Source: Cylindrospermopsis curvispora GIHE-G1 (GTDB taxonomy: Bacteria > Cyanobacteriota > Cyanobacteriia > Cyanobacteriales > Nostocaceae). From it: a DNA stretch of 64,000 nucleotides. Under the pieces are notes generated by a model that was given only the letters and a program-made list of their open reading frames with translations, did no database searches and was not told the origin of the DNA. The position numbers and the translations under genes were made by a program. Shown here in pieces: positions 56,805 through 64,000 of the stretch (within the stretch, counting starts at the first letter, position 1; each line of letters starts with the position of its first letter). The stretch covers positions 878,311 to 942,310 of the forward strand of contig NZ_CP060822.1 in NCBI RefSeq assembly GCF_014489415.1, read 5' to 3'.

Positions 56805-58064
56805 TTAAGAGTACCAATTTGGGTTTGATGTCTTGGTATGGGTGTCACACTGCTTGACAGCATTGAGAAATTCATCATGGTAGGTGAGGTACACAGGTTG
56901 ATTTTCTTCAAACGCACGAAATACCCAATTACCTTGGTCTTTGGAGCCAAAATATTTCTCGACCCACTGTTTGGTGGATTTGTGATTATGTCTGGCCTTC
57001 ATCCAGGCAATTAATTTTAATGTCATTAGGTGGTCTAGCTTTTGGAATGTTTTAGCACTATTAACAGGGAAATAATAGTTACTCCATCTGGTAATGATGG
57101 GATTTAGTCGTTTAATTAAGTCTACTTGGGATTGACAAGACTTAAATTTGTCTATTTCTTGAGCTATTTCCCCATAATGGGTTTTAATTGCTTCTTGACT
57201 GGGCTGGATGAAAGTTTGATACCTTTGTGGTTGGGAGTGGGTTTTGATTCCATATTGGCGGATATTAAAGTCCAGAAAATTGAACCCAGGGGATTTTGTA
57301 CCCTTTTTCCAGGTGTGACTTATGAGAGTTTGCTCCAAGTTGATTTGTATACCTAGATCACTCAGAAACTTCTCAATCAGTATTTTAGCTTTGATGATTA
57401 GATCAAATTCAGAATCTAGCAGTGCAAATTCACTGCCATGTCTAATCAAGGTTATTTCCTCTTTTTTACCTGGAATAGTTTTGCTATATTCTCGGACGAT
57501 TTTTTCCATACCATGGAGAGCAATATTGACTAAAAGTGGAGAAAGTAAGCTACCGGGATGGGTTATCTCTTGATTTAATAACCATGAGTTAAGATTGTAC
57601 ACACCCAATTTCATTCCTACCTTTATTTGCCTACGGAGTTTTGGAAAAGTGTTTATCTTATTCAATAGCTTTTCGTAGTTAATTTGCTCGAAGTGTTGGG
57701 CAAGGTTGGCACTGAGAACATACTTGCTACCATACCTCATCGCCTCTTTAATAGCCACTATGGTATCCATATAAGTTTTACCCGGTCGGAATCCATAACT
57801 ATGAGGCTCAAATTTAGCCTCCCACTCAGGTTCTAAGGCCATCTTAATCAATAATTGTCGTGCTTGTTTATCCATCTGGCGAATAGCAAGCATTTTGGCA
57901 GACCAGGAATTGAGCAGGGTCTTTTGCAGTTTACGCACTACCTTAACATCTCCCCGACTAGAGGCTTGATAAATTCTCTTTTGCAACTTGTACACAGCCC
58001 TTTCTAGCTTACGCCAGTTTATCTGTGCCCATACCACCATCGGTTTTTTCCGTGTCTTAGTCAT
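56805..58064 (-). CDS. Group II intron maturase with degenerate reverse transcriptase
   Basis: A 419-aa intron-encoded protein (start at ATG 58064; the frame opens 12 codons earlier). RT0/RT1-2 segments are clear (INWRKLERAVYKLQKRIYQA; YGFRPGKTYMD) and the maturase X domain is present (LNPIITRWSNYYFPVNSAKTF; LIAWMKARHNHKS). The catalytic aspartates are lost: the block that reads DxD in active RTs is VLSANLAQHFEQI, and the YADD box is RHGSEFAL. No C-terminal HNH endonuclease motif is seen. It should assist splicing only. Confidence 0.88.
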   Translation of the reverse strand: MTKTRKKPMVVWAQINWRKLERAVYKLQKRIYQASSRGDVKVVRKLQKTLLNSWSAKMLAIRQMDKQARQLLIKMALEPEWEAKFEPHSYGFRPGKTYMDTIVAIKEAMRYGSKYVLSANLAQHFEQINYEKLLNKINTFPKLRRQIKVGMKLGVYNLNSWLLNQEITHPGSLLSPLLVNIALHGMEKIVREYSKTIPGKKEEITLIRHGSEFALLDSEFDLIIKAKILIEKFLSDLGIQINLEQTLISHTWKKGTKSPGFNFLDFNIRQYGIKTHSQPQRYQTFIQPSQEAIKTHYGEIAQEIDKFKSCQSQVDLIKRLNPIITRWSNYYFPVNSAKTFQKLDHLMTLKLIAWMKARHNHKSTKQWVEKYFGSKDQGNWVFRAFEENQPVYLTYHDEFLNAVKQCDTHTKTSNPNWYS

Positions 58065-58661
58065 TTTTATTGCTATGTGAAACTCTATCTTCCAAATCAT
58101 CGGGAATCTGTCAGCTTATTCATACCCATTACAGGTAGACCTTTGCTTCTGATTCCATCTCTTTTTATTAGAGCTTGCGGATTGGTTCCTACTCTCCTAT
58201 CGACCCGGGAAAGAGCTGCTAATAAAATTACTTCGTTCCGTATAACCATTGATTTGAGTGTTTAGGATGGCACTACTCAGCCGGAGACAGGAAAGCGTGA
58301 CCTTCATGGTGGTACTTTTGGGTTCCTTAATGTCTCTTTGTCTTTTGACAGCAGCGTATCAACCATTGTTTTCGCTACTTGCTGGGTGACGACTGTTTGA
58401 TGTACCTTCACTTTCGTTATCCATGCACTCCTGCTCGCTGGGATTCACCTCATGGTTTGGCGTTACCAGCTTTTTTCCCCGCTTTACCCTTTGATTACCA
58501 GTCTTTAGGTAGGGGAAATGCTTTCACTCCCACGCTTGGAGGATAGGACTCTGTGTTTATCACATCACCTATAAGGTTATACAGTTATCTGGGTTCGGTT
58601 GTTGAACCCACCGAATCATCCCCCGGTTCAATTAAACCGGTTTCGATTCAACGAATCACAC

Positions 58662-58919
58662 ACCACCAACCCACAACCATCTTCCACTCGGTAAGGCTTT
58701 CATCTGTAGTTGCATTTTTTCTAACAGTGCAGTTTCTTCCGAGTTGAGTTTTCCTAACTCTACTAGTCCTTTTAAAGTGCGATCGCATAGGTCGCTCCAG
58801 GATTCTCTTAATCCTGTTTGGGTGCGACGGCTATAGGTCCTGAAAAACACAGGATTGGCTGCGGGAGCAGTTTCGGGAAAGGACGCACTCTGGCGTGGAC
58901 GTTTCAGCTCTTGAACCAT
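58662..58919 (-). CDS. nrdJ: Class II ribonucleotide reductase, first exon
   Basis: The first 86 residues of NrdJ, MVQELKRPRQSAS ... to LPSGRWLWVGG, where the intron begins. SWSDLCDRTLKGLVELGKL and the PSGRWLW segment belong to the N-terminal substrate/specificity region of monomeric class II reductases. If not spliced, reading into the intron adds one Val and stops. Together with exon 2 the product is 767 aa, normal for the family. Confidence 0.93.
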
Positions 58920-59096
58920 AATTAGTTGGATAAGGTTTACTGACTAACAGATTAAGACTATAACCTCAAGTAGTTTTAGGATCAAAGATTGCTAAATTTG
59001 CCACTTTATGCTCTATTTTTTTGTATTGTAAGTTACAGATTTATGTCTCTTGCTATATGGTGCGATCGCGAAGCACTGGCGAGATCGCTGATAGTG

Positions 59097-59705
59097 CTAT
59101 AGTACAATTAATTCCAAGAGAATACCTAGGATTTTATTGAGATCACTGATATAGTAGTTGTTTAGGTCAATCAGTAACTTGCTTTCTACTAACTGCAAAA
59201 ATTTCCAAATGTCCCCTGTGGTTAAGGCTCCATAAATGGTTTTAATTTCAGACGATCCATTATGTTGCTGTTCATTGAACAGCTGGGCTGCTAACATGGT
59301 AGCTGCACACTGACCCAAACCAGCTTTAATGTTCTCATTTTTTGCTTCGACAATAACTGCCACAGGAGCATTAATAATTAATTGCTCCCGAGAGAGACTG
59401 ATAATAAAATCACAATAGCCAGTTAAACCTTGTTCAGGGTCCACATTGAAATCACTGCCAGAAAACAGACTAATTTGATAATTGGCCCTGCGTCGTACTT
59501 CCAGCAAAATGGGGGTGATGATGAATTCCGATCGCGCTTTTTCCGTATTGATTGCTAGGGCCATTTCCATAGTTTCCGCCAGAGTGCTGATTAATTTATC
59601 ACTGGGTTCCACGGGGTTGACATGGGCAAATAAATCCGGATCTTCATTAATTTCAATGTGAAATTTATTTCTAAATTGAGTTAAACTAAAATCACTGTAG
59701 GCCAT
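59097..59705 (-). CDS. Orphan PD-(D/E)XK nuclease-fold protein, copy 2
   Basis: A 202-aa protein (start ATG at 59705; a GTG at 59714 adds three residues). The order of conserved blocks equals copy 1: ARSEFIITPILLEV, GYCDFIISL (Asp), VAVIVEAKNENIKAGLGQ (E-x-K) and YGALTTGDIWKF. The catalytic D...ExK set is intact. Divergent from mnmG, with no restriction partner genes nearby. Function unknown. Confidence 0.7.
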   Translation of the reverse strand: MAYSDFSLTQFRNKFHIEINEDPDLFAHVNPVEPSDKLISTLAETMEMALAINTEKARSEFIITPILLEVRRRANYQISLFSGSDFNVDPEQGLTGYCDFIISLSREQLIINAPVAVIVEAKNENIKAGLGQCAATMLAAQLFNEQQHNGSSEIKTIYGALTTGDIWKFLQLVESKLLIDLNNYYISDLNKILGILLELIVL

Positions 59706-59783
59706 TTTCTTCACGGTATATAATTACAATTAAAAACACCAACTAAAGACCAACTAAAAATCCCCCAATATTTTTTCACCATA

Positions 59784-61730
59784 ATGATTATGGAAACTAC
59801 CGTTCAAAATGCTATTAGAAATAATAATCACCATAACATTGAATTTCAAGATGCTTATGATGTAATTGTAGTAGGTGCAGGTCATGCTGGTTGTGAAGCA
59901 GCTTTAGCTGCTGCTCGTCTTGGTTGTCCTACCCTATTGTTAACCCTGAATCTGGATAAAATCGCTTGGCAACCATGTAATCCAGCGGTGGGAGGCCCAG
60001 CCAAATCCCAACTCACCCATGAAGTAGATGCTCTAGGTGGGGAAATTGCTAAAATGGCAGACCGTACCTACCTGCAAAAACGAGTCCTGAACTCCTCCCG
60101 AGGACCAGCAGTTTGGGCCCTACGAGCTCAAACTGATAAACGCGAATATGCAACTGTGATGAAGGGAATTGTGGAAAACCAAGAGAACCTGACCATTCGG
60201 GAAGGTATGGTAACCGACTTGGTTTTGGGCAAAAACGATGAAATAATTGGGGTTGAAACCTATTTTGGTGTGGCTTTTGCATGTAAAGCTGTGATTTTAA
60301 CTACAGGAACCTTTTTAGGAGGGAGAATTTGGGTAGGAAATAAATCCATGGAAGCTGGTCGAGCAGGAGAATTTGCAGCAGTGGGTTTAACGACCACCCT
60401 CCATCGCTTGGGTTTTGAAACTGGAAGATTGAAAACTGGAACTCCCGCTCGGGTGGATAAGCGATCTGTAGATTACAGCAAAATGGAAATCCAACCGGGA
60501 GATGGGGAAGTCCGTTGGTTTAGCTTTGACCCGCAAGTATGGGTAGAAAAAGAGCAAATTCCCTGTTACATGACCCGCACTACTCCAGAAACCCATCGTC
60601 TCATTCAAGAAAATCTGGGTCTATCTCCCGTATATGGGGGTTGGGTGGATGCTAAAGGTCCTCGTTATTGTCCCAGCATCGAGGATAAGATAGTCCGGTT
60701 CGCAGACAAGGAAAGTCATCAGATATTTATTGAACCGGAAGGAAGAGATATACCGGAACTCTATATTCAGGGTTTTTCCACGGGATTACCAGAAACTTTG
60801 CAAATTCTCATGTTGAGAAGTCTTCCCGGTTTGGAAAAATGTGTGATGTTACGTCCAGCTTACGCTGTGGAGTATGACTACTTACCCGCAACTCAATGCT
60901 ACCCATCTTTAATGACTAAGAAAATAGAGGGGCTTTTTTGTGCCGGACAAATTAATGGCACGACGGGTTATGAAGAGGCAGCTGCTCAAGGATTGGTGGC
61001 GGGAATTAATGCGGTTCAGTTTGCCCAAGGTCGAGAAATGGTGATTTTTCCCCGGGAACAAAGTTATATTGGCACTTTAATTGATGATTTGTGCACGAAG
61101 GATTTACGAGAACCCTATCGCATGCTCACCAGTCGCTCAGAATATCGGTTGTTACTAAGATCTGATAATGCGGATCAACGTATGACCCCCCTAGGAAGAG
61201 CAATAGGTCTAATTGATGACAGAAGATGGAATTTGTTTACTAGAAAACAAGAACACATTATTGGGGAAAAGGAAAGACTCCATTCCACTAGAATTAAGGA
61301 GCATGAGGATATTGGTAGGTTGATTACTCAACATACTCAACAGGTTATTAAGGGTTCAATCACCCTGGCAGATCTGTTGCGTCGTCCGGAAATCCACTAT
61401 GTTGATTTGGAAAGATACGGACTTGGTAATCCCCATCTCCATGCAGCGGAAAAGGAGGGTGCGGAAATAGATATTAAGTATTCTGGGTATTTAGCCAGAC
61501 AGCAAAACCAAATCGACCAAATCGCTCGTCAAGCAAATCGCCATCTACCCCCCAATTTGGATTATGATTCTATTACCACTCTTTCTAAAGAAGCTAGGGA
61601 AAAACTCACCACGGTTAAACCTCTCACGGTTGGACAAGCATCGCGCATTGGAGGAGTTAATCCTGCTGACATTAATGCCCTACTTATCTATCTGGAAACT
61701 AGACAAAATTTGACTACATCCCCTTGGTAA
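59784..61730 (+). CDS. mnmG: tRNA uridine-5-carboxymethylaminomethyl(34) synthesis enzyme MnmG
   Basis: A 648-aa FAD enzyme (GidA) that with MnmE modifies U34 of tRNAs reading two-codon boxes. FAD motif [20 protein letters not shown] (about 28-47), [21 protein letters not shown], and the C-terminal tRNA-binding part with [14 protein letters not shown] and the [16 protein letters not shown] end are complete. About 20 extra N-terminal residues rich in Asn/His precede the conserved core. Convergent with the small protein at 61739. Confidence 0.95.
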   Translation: MIMETTVQNAIRNNNHHNIEFQDAYDVIVVGAGHAGCEAALAAARLGCPTLLLTLNLDKIAWQPCNPAVGGPAKSQLTHEVDALGGEIAKMADRTYLQKRVLNSSRGPAVWALRAQTDKREYATVMKGIVENQENLTIREGMVTDLVLGKNDEIIGVETYFGVAFACKAVILTTGTFLGGRIWVGNKSMEAGRAGEFAAVGLTTTLHRLGFETGRLKTGTPARVDKRSVDYSKMEIQPGDGEVRWFSFDPQVWVEKEQIPCYMTRTTPETHRLIQENLGLSPVYGGWVDAKGPRYCPSIEDKIVRFADKESHQIFIEPEGRDIPELYIQGFSTGLPETLQILMLRSLPGLEKCVMLRPAYAVEYDYLPATQCYPSLMTKKIEGLFCAGQINGTTGYEEAAAQGLVAGINAVQFAQGREMVIFPREQSYIGTLIDDLCTKDLREPYRMLTSRSEYRLLLRSDNADQRMTPLGRAIGLIDDRRWNLFTRKQEHIIGEKERLHSTRIKEHEDIGRLITQHTQQVIKGSITLADLLRRPEIHYVDLERYGLGNPHLHAAEKEGAEIDIKYSGYLARQQNQIDQIARQANRHLPPNLDYDSITTLSKEAREKLTTVKPLTVGQASRIGGVNPADINALLIYLETRQNLTTSPW

Positions 61731-61738
61731 TGATGGAG

Positions 61739-62281
61739 TTAATGTTCTATTATATAGCCAGCCCACATAAAACTAGCGGTTAATACGGTAGCTAGACCAA
61801 CCAAAATGCCCCTTAATAGTTTGACCTGGGAGCGGAGTTGTGTTACTTCATGGTTAACTTCATAAATTTGGTCTTGAGTCATGGGAGGTAGGGAATTAGC
61901 ATCTGTAATTACTTCCACTCTAGGACTTGCTAAGGGTGTAGGTTGGGGGGGTTTAAACTCTATTTGGCTATGTAACCAGTCAGCAATGAGTTGGGGGCAA
62001 TTTTTTTTGAACCATTGCCAAGCAATCATGCGAAATGCGGGTTTAGATGTTTTCGAGATCCATTTTAACAGCTTATTTATAGTACCGTAGCGAAACTTTT
62101 GGTTAATCAGATTATTAGCACCAATGTCATAAAGACAATTCAAGATTAGTTTAATAGTGGACTCTTCCCTTTGTAACATACTAGATAATAGTATTAACAC
62201 ATCCTGCATTAGTTTTTCTTCTAATTGAGCTTCGGTGGATAATTTCCCGAATTGGTTGGGTGCGGGCAATTGTTGAGACAT
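61739..62281 (-). CDS. Hypothetical protein with C-terminal membrane tail
   Basis: An unrecognised 180-aa protein. The N-terminal ~110 residues are mostly helical (KLMQDVLILLSSMLQREEST; AWQWFKKNCPQLIADWLHSQI). A proline-rich linker (EFKPPQPTPLASP) leads to a coiled-coil-like stretch (QIYEVNHEVTQLRSQVKLL) and a hydrophobic helix at about 158-177 that would anchor it. Probably a tail-anchored membrane protein. It shares only nine bases with the mnmG end. Confidence 0.6.
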   Translation of the reverse strand: MSQQLPAPNQFGKLSTEAQLEEKLMQDVLILLSSMLQREESTIKLILNCLYDIGANNLINQKFRYGTINKLLKWISKTSKPAFRMIAWQWFKKNCPQLIADWLHSQIEFKPPQPTPLASPRVEVITDANSLPPMTQDQIYEVNHEVTQLRSQVKLLRGILVGLATVLTASFMWAGYIIEH

Positions 62282-62363
62282 AAATTTGACACACTCTCAG
62301 TAGAAGCCGTGTAAGTTAAAGTCGGTATTTACAAGGTGGGAACACACTTGAAAATACGGAGAA

Positions 62364-62641
62364 TTAACGTCCTTGCCAAAAGATAGCACCTTGAGGGGTA
62401 TTAATTAACCAGCATTCAACCGATTGTTGAAAAAACTTAATATCCGGATGAAAATTGCCAGAACTGGAAAGCACTATATGAACTGGTTCAAGAGATAGAT
62501 TTTTAATTTTTCTGGCGTTGCAGCAGTGTTGAATCTGATATGGCAAGTGTTGTACCGTAGGTATGAAGGGTTAAAGTTGGCTATTTTGCCATCTGTACTC
62601 ATGACCAAAACCGCTGTGGTATGAGGAGGATGTGGCGTCAT
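62364..62641 (-). pseudogene. Broken RibD C-terminal (reductase) domain protein
   Basis: The frame starting at 62641 reads MTPHPPHTTAVLVMSTDGKI, the N-terminal of RibD-C-type dihydrofolate-reductase-like proteins. It soon runs out of homology, and a second frame supplies PVHIVLSSSGNFHPDIKFFQ and ends TPQGAIFWQGR at 62364, which is a middle part of the same family. The segments between and the C-terminal half are missing. Related intact proteins are reductases of pyrimidine/riboflavin type; this one cannot be functional. Confidence 0.75.
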
Positions 62642-62714
62642 AGTTCACCCAATCCTAGGTTACCTAGATATATTTTGCCTAATAGTGTACACATTTTTGG
62701 AAGTGAGTCCTGCG

Positions 62715-64000
62715 ATGGTTAAACTCCGTCAATCTTCCTTTAGACGAATTTTAGTAACCAGAATATTACTGGTCTTTGTTCCGGTTTTATTAATTGGGGA
62801 AATAGCCGCACTGAACAAAGCACGTTCAAGCTTGCTAAATAATGTTCGGCAAAATTTAATTGATAGTGCGATTAATAAAGGAGAGAAAATTACAGATGCG
62901 ATCGCCACCCTAGAAACAAATTTACTGACAGCTACTCAGACTCAAGCGATAAAATCCGGGTCAGTTATAGAAGCGGAAAAATTAATCAAACAAATAGAGA
63001 GATTATTGCCCAATCAAATTGATTGTATTCAACTCAATCATCTTGATAATAGGGATGACAGGAATCCGGTGATTGCTAGTAGCTGTGGCGATCAACCTTT
63101 GATAGAAAATAATATGTCATGGATTAATAGTCAATTTCTTGGTGGAATTAATCATCAGGTTCACATTACACCAGTTTTACCATTGAAATCGGGAATTACT
63201 GGTAAACGTCCTGCAGGAAACCAATTGGAATTAGTTTTGTCAGCACCAGTGTATAATCAGCGGGGAAATTTGGCTTATGTTTTAATTATCAAAACCACGC
63301 TACACCGACAAATGGAAAATCAACGAGGTTCTCTCATTGGTGCTTTGGTAGTGATTAGTGAAGACGGGACTATTCTGGCCCATCCATCTTTAGAAACCAT
63401 AGGAACTAATATTAATAAATATACAGATTTGCAGCAGCTGAAAGGAGTTATTAAAGATGCTCTTGAGGGTAATAATAACTCCATAAATTTTTATTTTAGC
63501 GACGGAGAGGACTCGGTAGCTGGGTATACAGCTATTCCCAATCCCATTACTAAACAAAGACAGGAAAAATGGGTGATATTAGCTGTTGCTAGTGTTAGAG
63601 ATGCTCTTTTAGGATTAGATCAGATTAAACTGATACTTATTGCCTTAACAGTTGGTTTAGTAGGTGCTAGTTTATTGGTTTCTTTGTATTTGGCACCCTT
63701 GTTAGCAAATCCTGTAGAGGAGTTAAGGGACTATGCTCTAAATATTCACAGTCATCATGCAGTACAACCAATTCCGCGCAATTTTAGAATTAAGGAGTTT
63801 AATCAATTAGCTCAAGCATTGGATCAAATGGTGGAGCGACTGAAAGCATGGACAGAAGAGTTAGAAATGGCTTGGAAAGAGGCTAAATCAGCTAACACCG
63901 TCAAAAGTCAGTTTTTAGCCAACACATCCCATGAATTGAGAAATCCCTTGAATATTATTATTAACTGTGTGCGTTTAGTGAGAGATGGTTTATGTGATGA
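62715..64000 (+). CDS. Sensor histidine kinase, N-terminal part (runs off the right edge)
   Basis: 428 codons from ATG 62715 to the window end without a stop. An N-terminal membrane helix (about 15-33), an extracytoplasmic sensory domain (about 34-300, Cache-like by size and position), a second helix (about 304-327, LILIALTVGLVGASLLVSLY), a HAMP-like segment with ANPVEELRDYA and a coiled coil lead to the HisKA motif FLANTSHELRNPLNIIIN, whose His is the phosphorylation site. The ATPase domain and any receiver domain are outside the window. The signal sensed is unknown. Confidence 0.88.
   Translation, partial: MVKLRQSSFRRILVTRILLVFVPVLLIGEIAALNKARSSLLNNVRQNLIDSAINKGEKITDAIATLETNLLTATQTQAIKSGSVIEAEKLIKQIERLLPNQIDCIQLNHLDNRDDRNPVIASSCGDQPLIENNMSWINSQFLGGINHQVHITPVLPLKSGITGKRPAGNQLELVLSAPVYNQRGNLAYVLIIKTTLHRQMENQRGSLIGALVVISEDGTILAHPSLETIGTNINKYTDLQQLKGVIKDALEGNNNSINFYFSDGEDSVAGYTAIPNPITKQRQEKWVILAVASVRDALLGLDQIKLILIALTVGLVGASLLVSLYLAPLLANPVEELRDYALNIHSHHAVQPIPRNFRIKEFNQLAQALDQMVERLKAWTEELEMAWKEAKSANTVKSQFLANTSHELRNPLNIIINCVRLVRDGLCD

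Larger units (their letters stand above)
56712..58661 (-). mobile_element. Group II intron inside nrdJ (1,950 nt)
   Basis: Read on the minus strand, the element starts GTGTG (consensus GUGYG) right after the exon end GGTGGT, and ends AAT before ACAGAATGG; joining the exons restores the reading frame (WVGG|TEWL). Domain V is recognisable at 56753-56786 and a domain VI-like hairpin follows with a candidate branch A eight bases from the 3' end. A sequence ACCACCA at 58307-58313 pairs with the last seven exon bases TGGTGGT, as an EBS1-IBS1 pair should. The 5' ribozyme domains occupy 58065-58661. It encodes a maturase with an inactive reverse transcriptase. The element is probably fixed, but needed to splice for nrdJ to be expressed. 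Confidence 0.93.

Overview
The window reads as chromosomal DNA of a filamentous, probably heterocystous (Nostocales-type) cyanobacterium. Supporting signs are many GCGATCGC (HIP1-like) octamers, low GC, a paired Flv1/Flv3-type flavodiiron operon, the cyanobacterial Hfq next to dapF, a class II ribonucleotide reductase, a DUF3598 protein, a protein with the C-terminal domain named after Mo-dependent nitrogenase, and a remnant of a hormogonium/pilus-type chemotaxis operon. A reduced, decaying genome of the Raphidiopsis/Cylindrospermopsis kind would fit, but that placement is inference. Most of the window is single-copy housekeeping: miaB, aspS, alr, tilS, ftsH, argJ, gatB, ung, map, dapF, thiS, obgE, mnmG.

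Layout. 0-6 kb: end of moaE, a truncated DUF29 gene, a small membrane protein, clpS with a DUF2103 gene, a large coiled-coil/TPR membrane protein with an internal 54-bp tandem repeat, and a secreted FAD oxidoreductase. 6.1-7.6 kb: a gene-free stretch holding four tandem 118-bp palindrome-bearing repeats. 7.6-13 kb: miaB, aspS, an orphan PD-(D/E)XK protein, tRNA-Leu(UAG) and alr. 13.0-13.2 kb: a collapsed IS607-type element. 13.4-16.3 kb: HNH protein, DHH phosphoesterase, tilS. 16.3-20.4 kb: an accessory block (two methyltransferases and a glycosyltransferase) flanked by two copies of the tilS 3' end plus the cheW leader. 20.3-23.8 kb: a translationally coupled CheW/MCP pair followed by a CheA homologue that has lost its kinase motifs. 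23.9-27.4 kb: ftsH, a class IV aminotransferase and a TPR-like protein. 27.6-30 kb: three unrecognised genes whose products share a short DGDI motif. 30-46.4 kb: mostly minus-strand metabolic genes (glycolate oxidase-like pair, argJ, gatB, phosphatase/dihydroorotase-like/ung, amidase, map, flv1/flv3, dapF). 46.4-54.6 kb: hfq, a CPA2 antiporter, thiS, a GCS2 ligase, TerB/Mo-nitro_C, obgE, an RRM protein and DUF3598. 54.7-58.9 kb: nrdJ interrupted by a 1.95-kb group II intron whose maturase has lost its reverse-transcriptase active site. 59-64 kb: a second PD-(D/E)XK paralogue, mnmG, a small membrane-tail protein, a broken RibD-C gene and the start of a sensor histidine kinase that runs off the window.

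The least explained items are the DGDI gene trio, the kinase-dead chemotaxis operon, the split nrdJ with its splicing-only maturase, and the duplication around the methyltransferase/glycosyltransferase block. All family calls come from reading motifs by eye; no database search was run.
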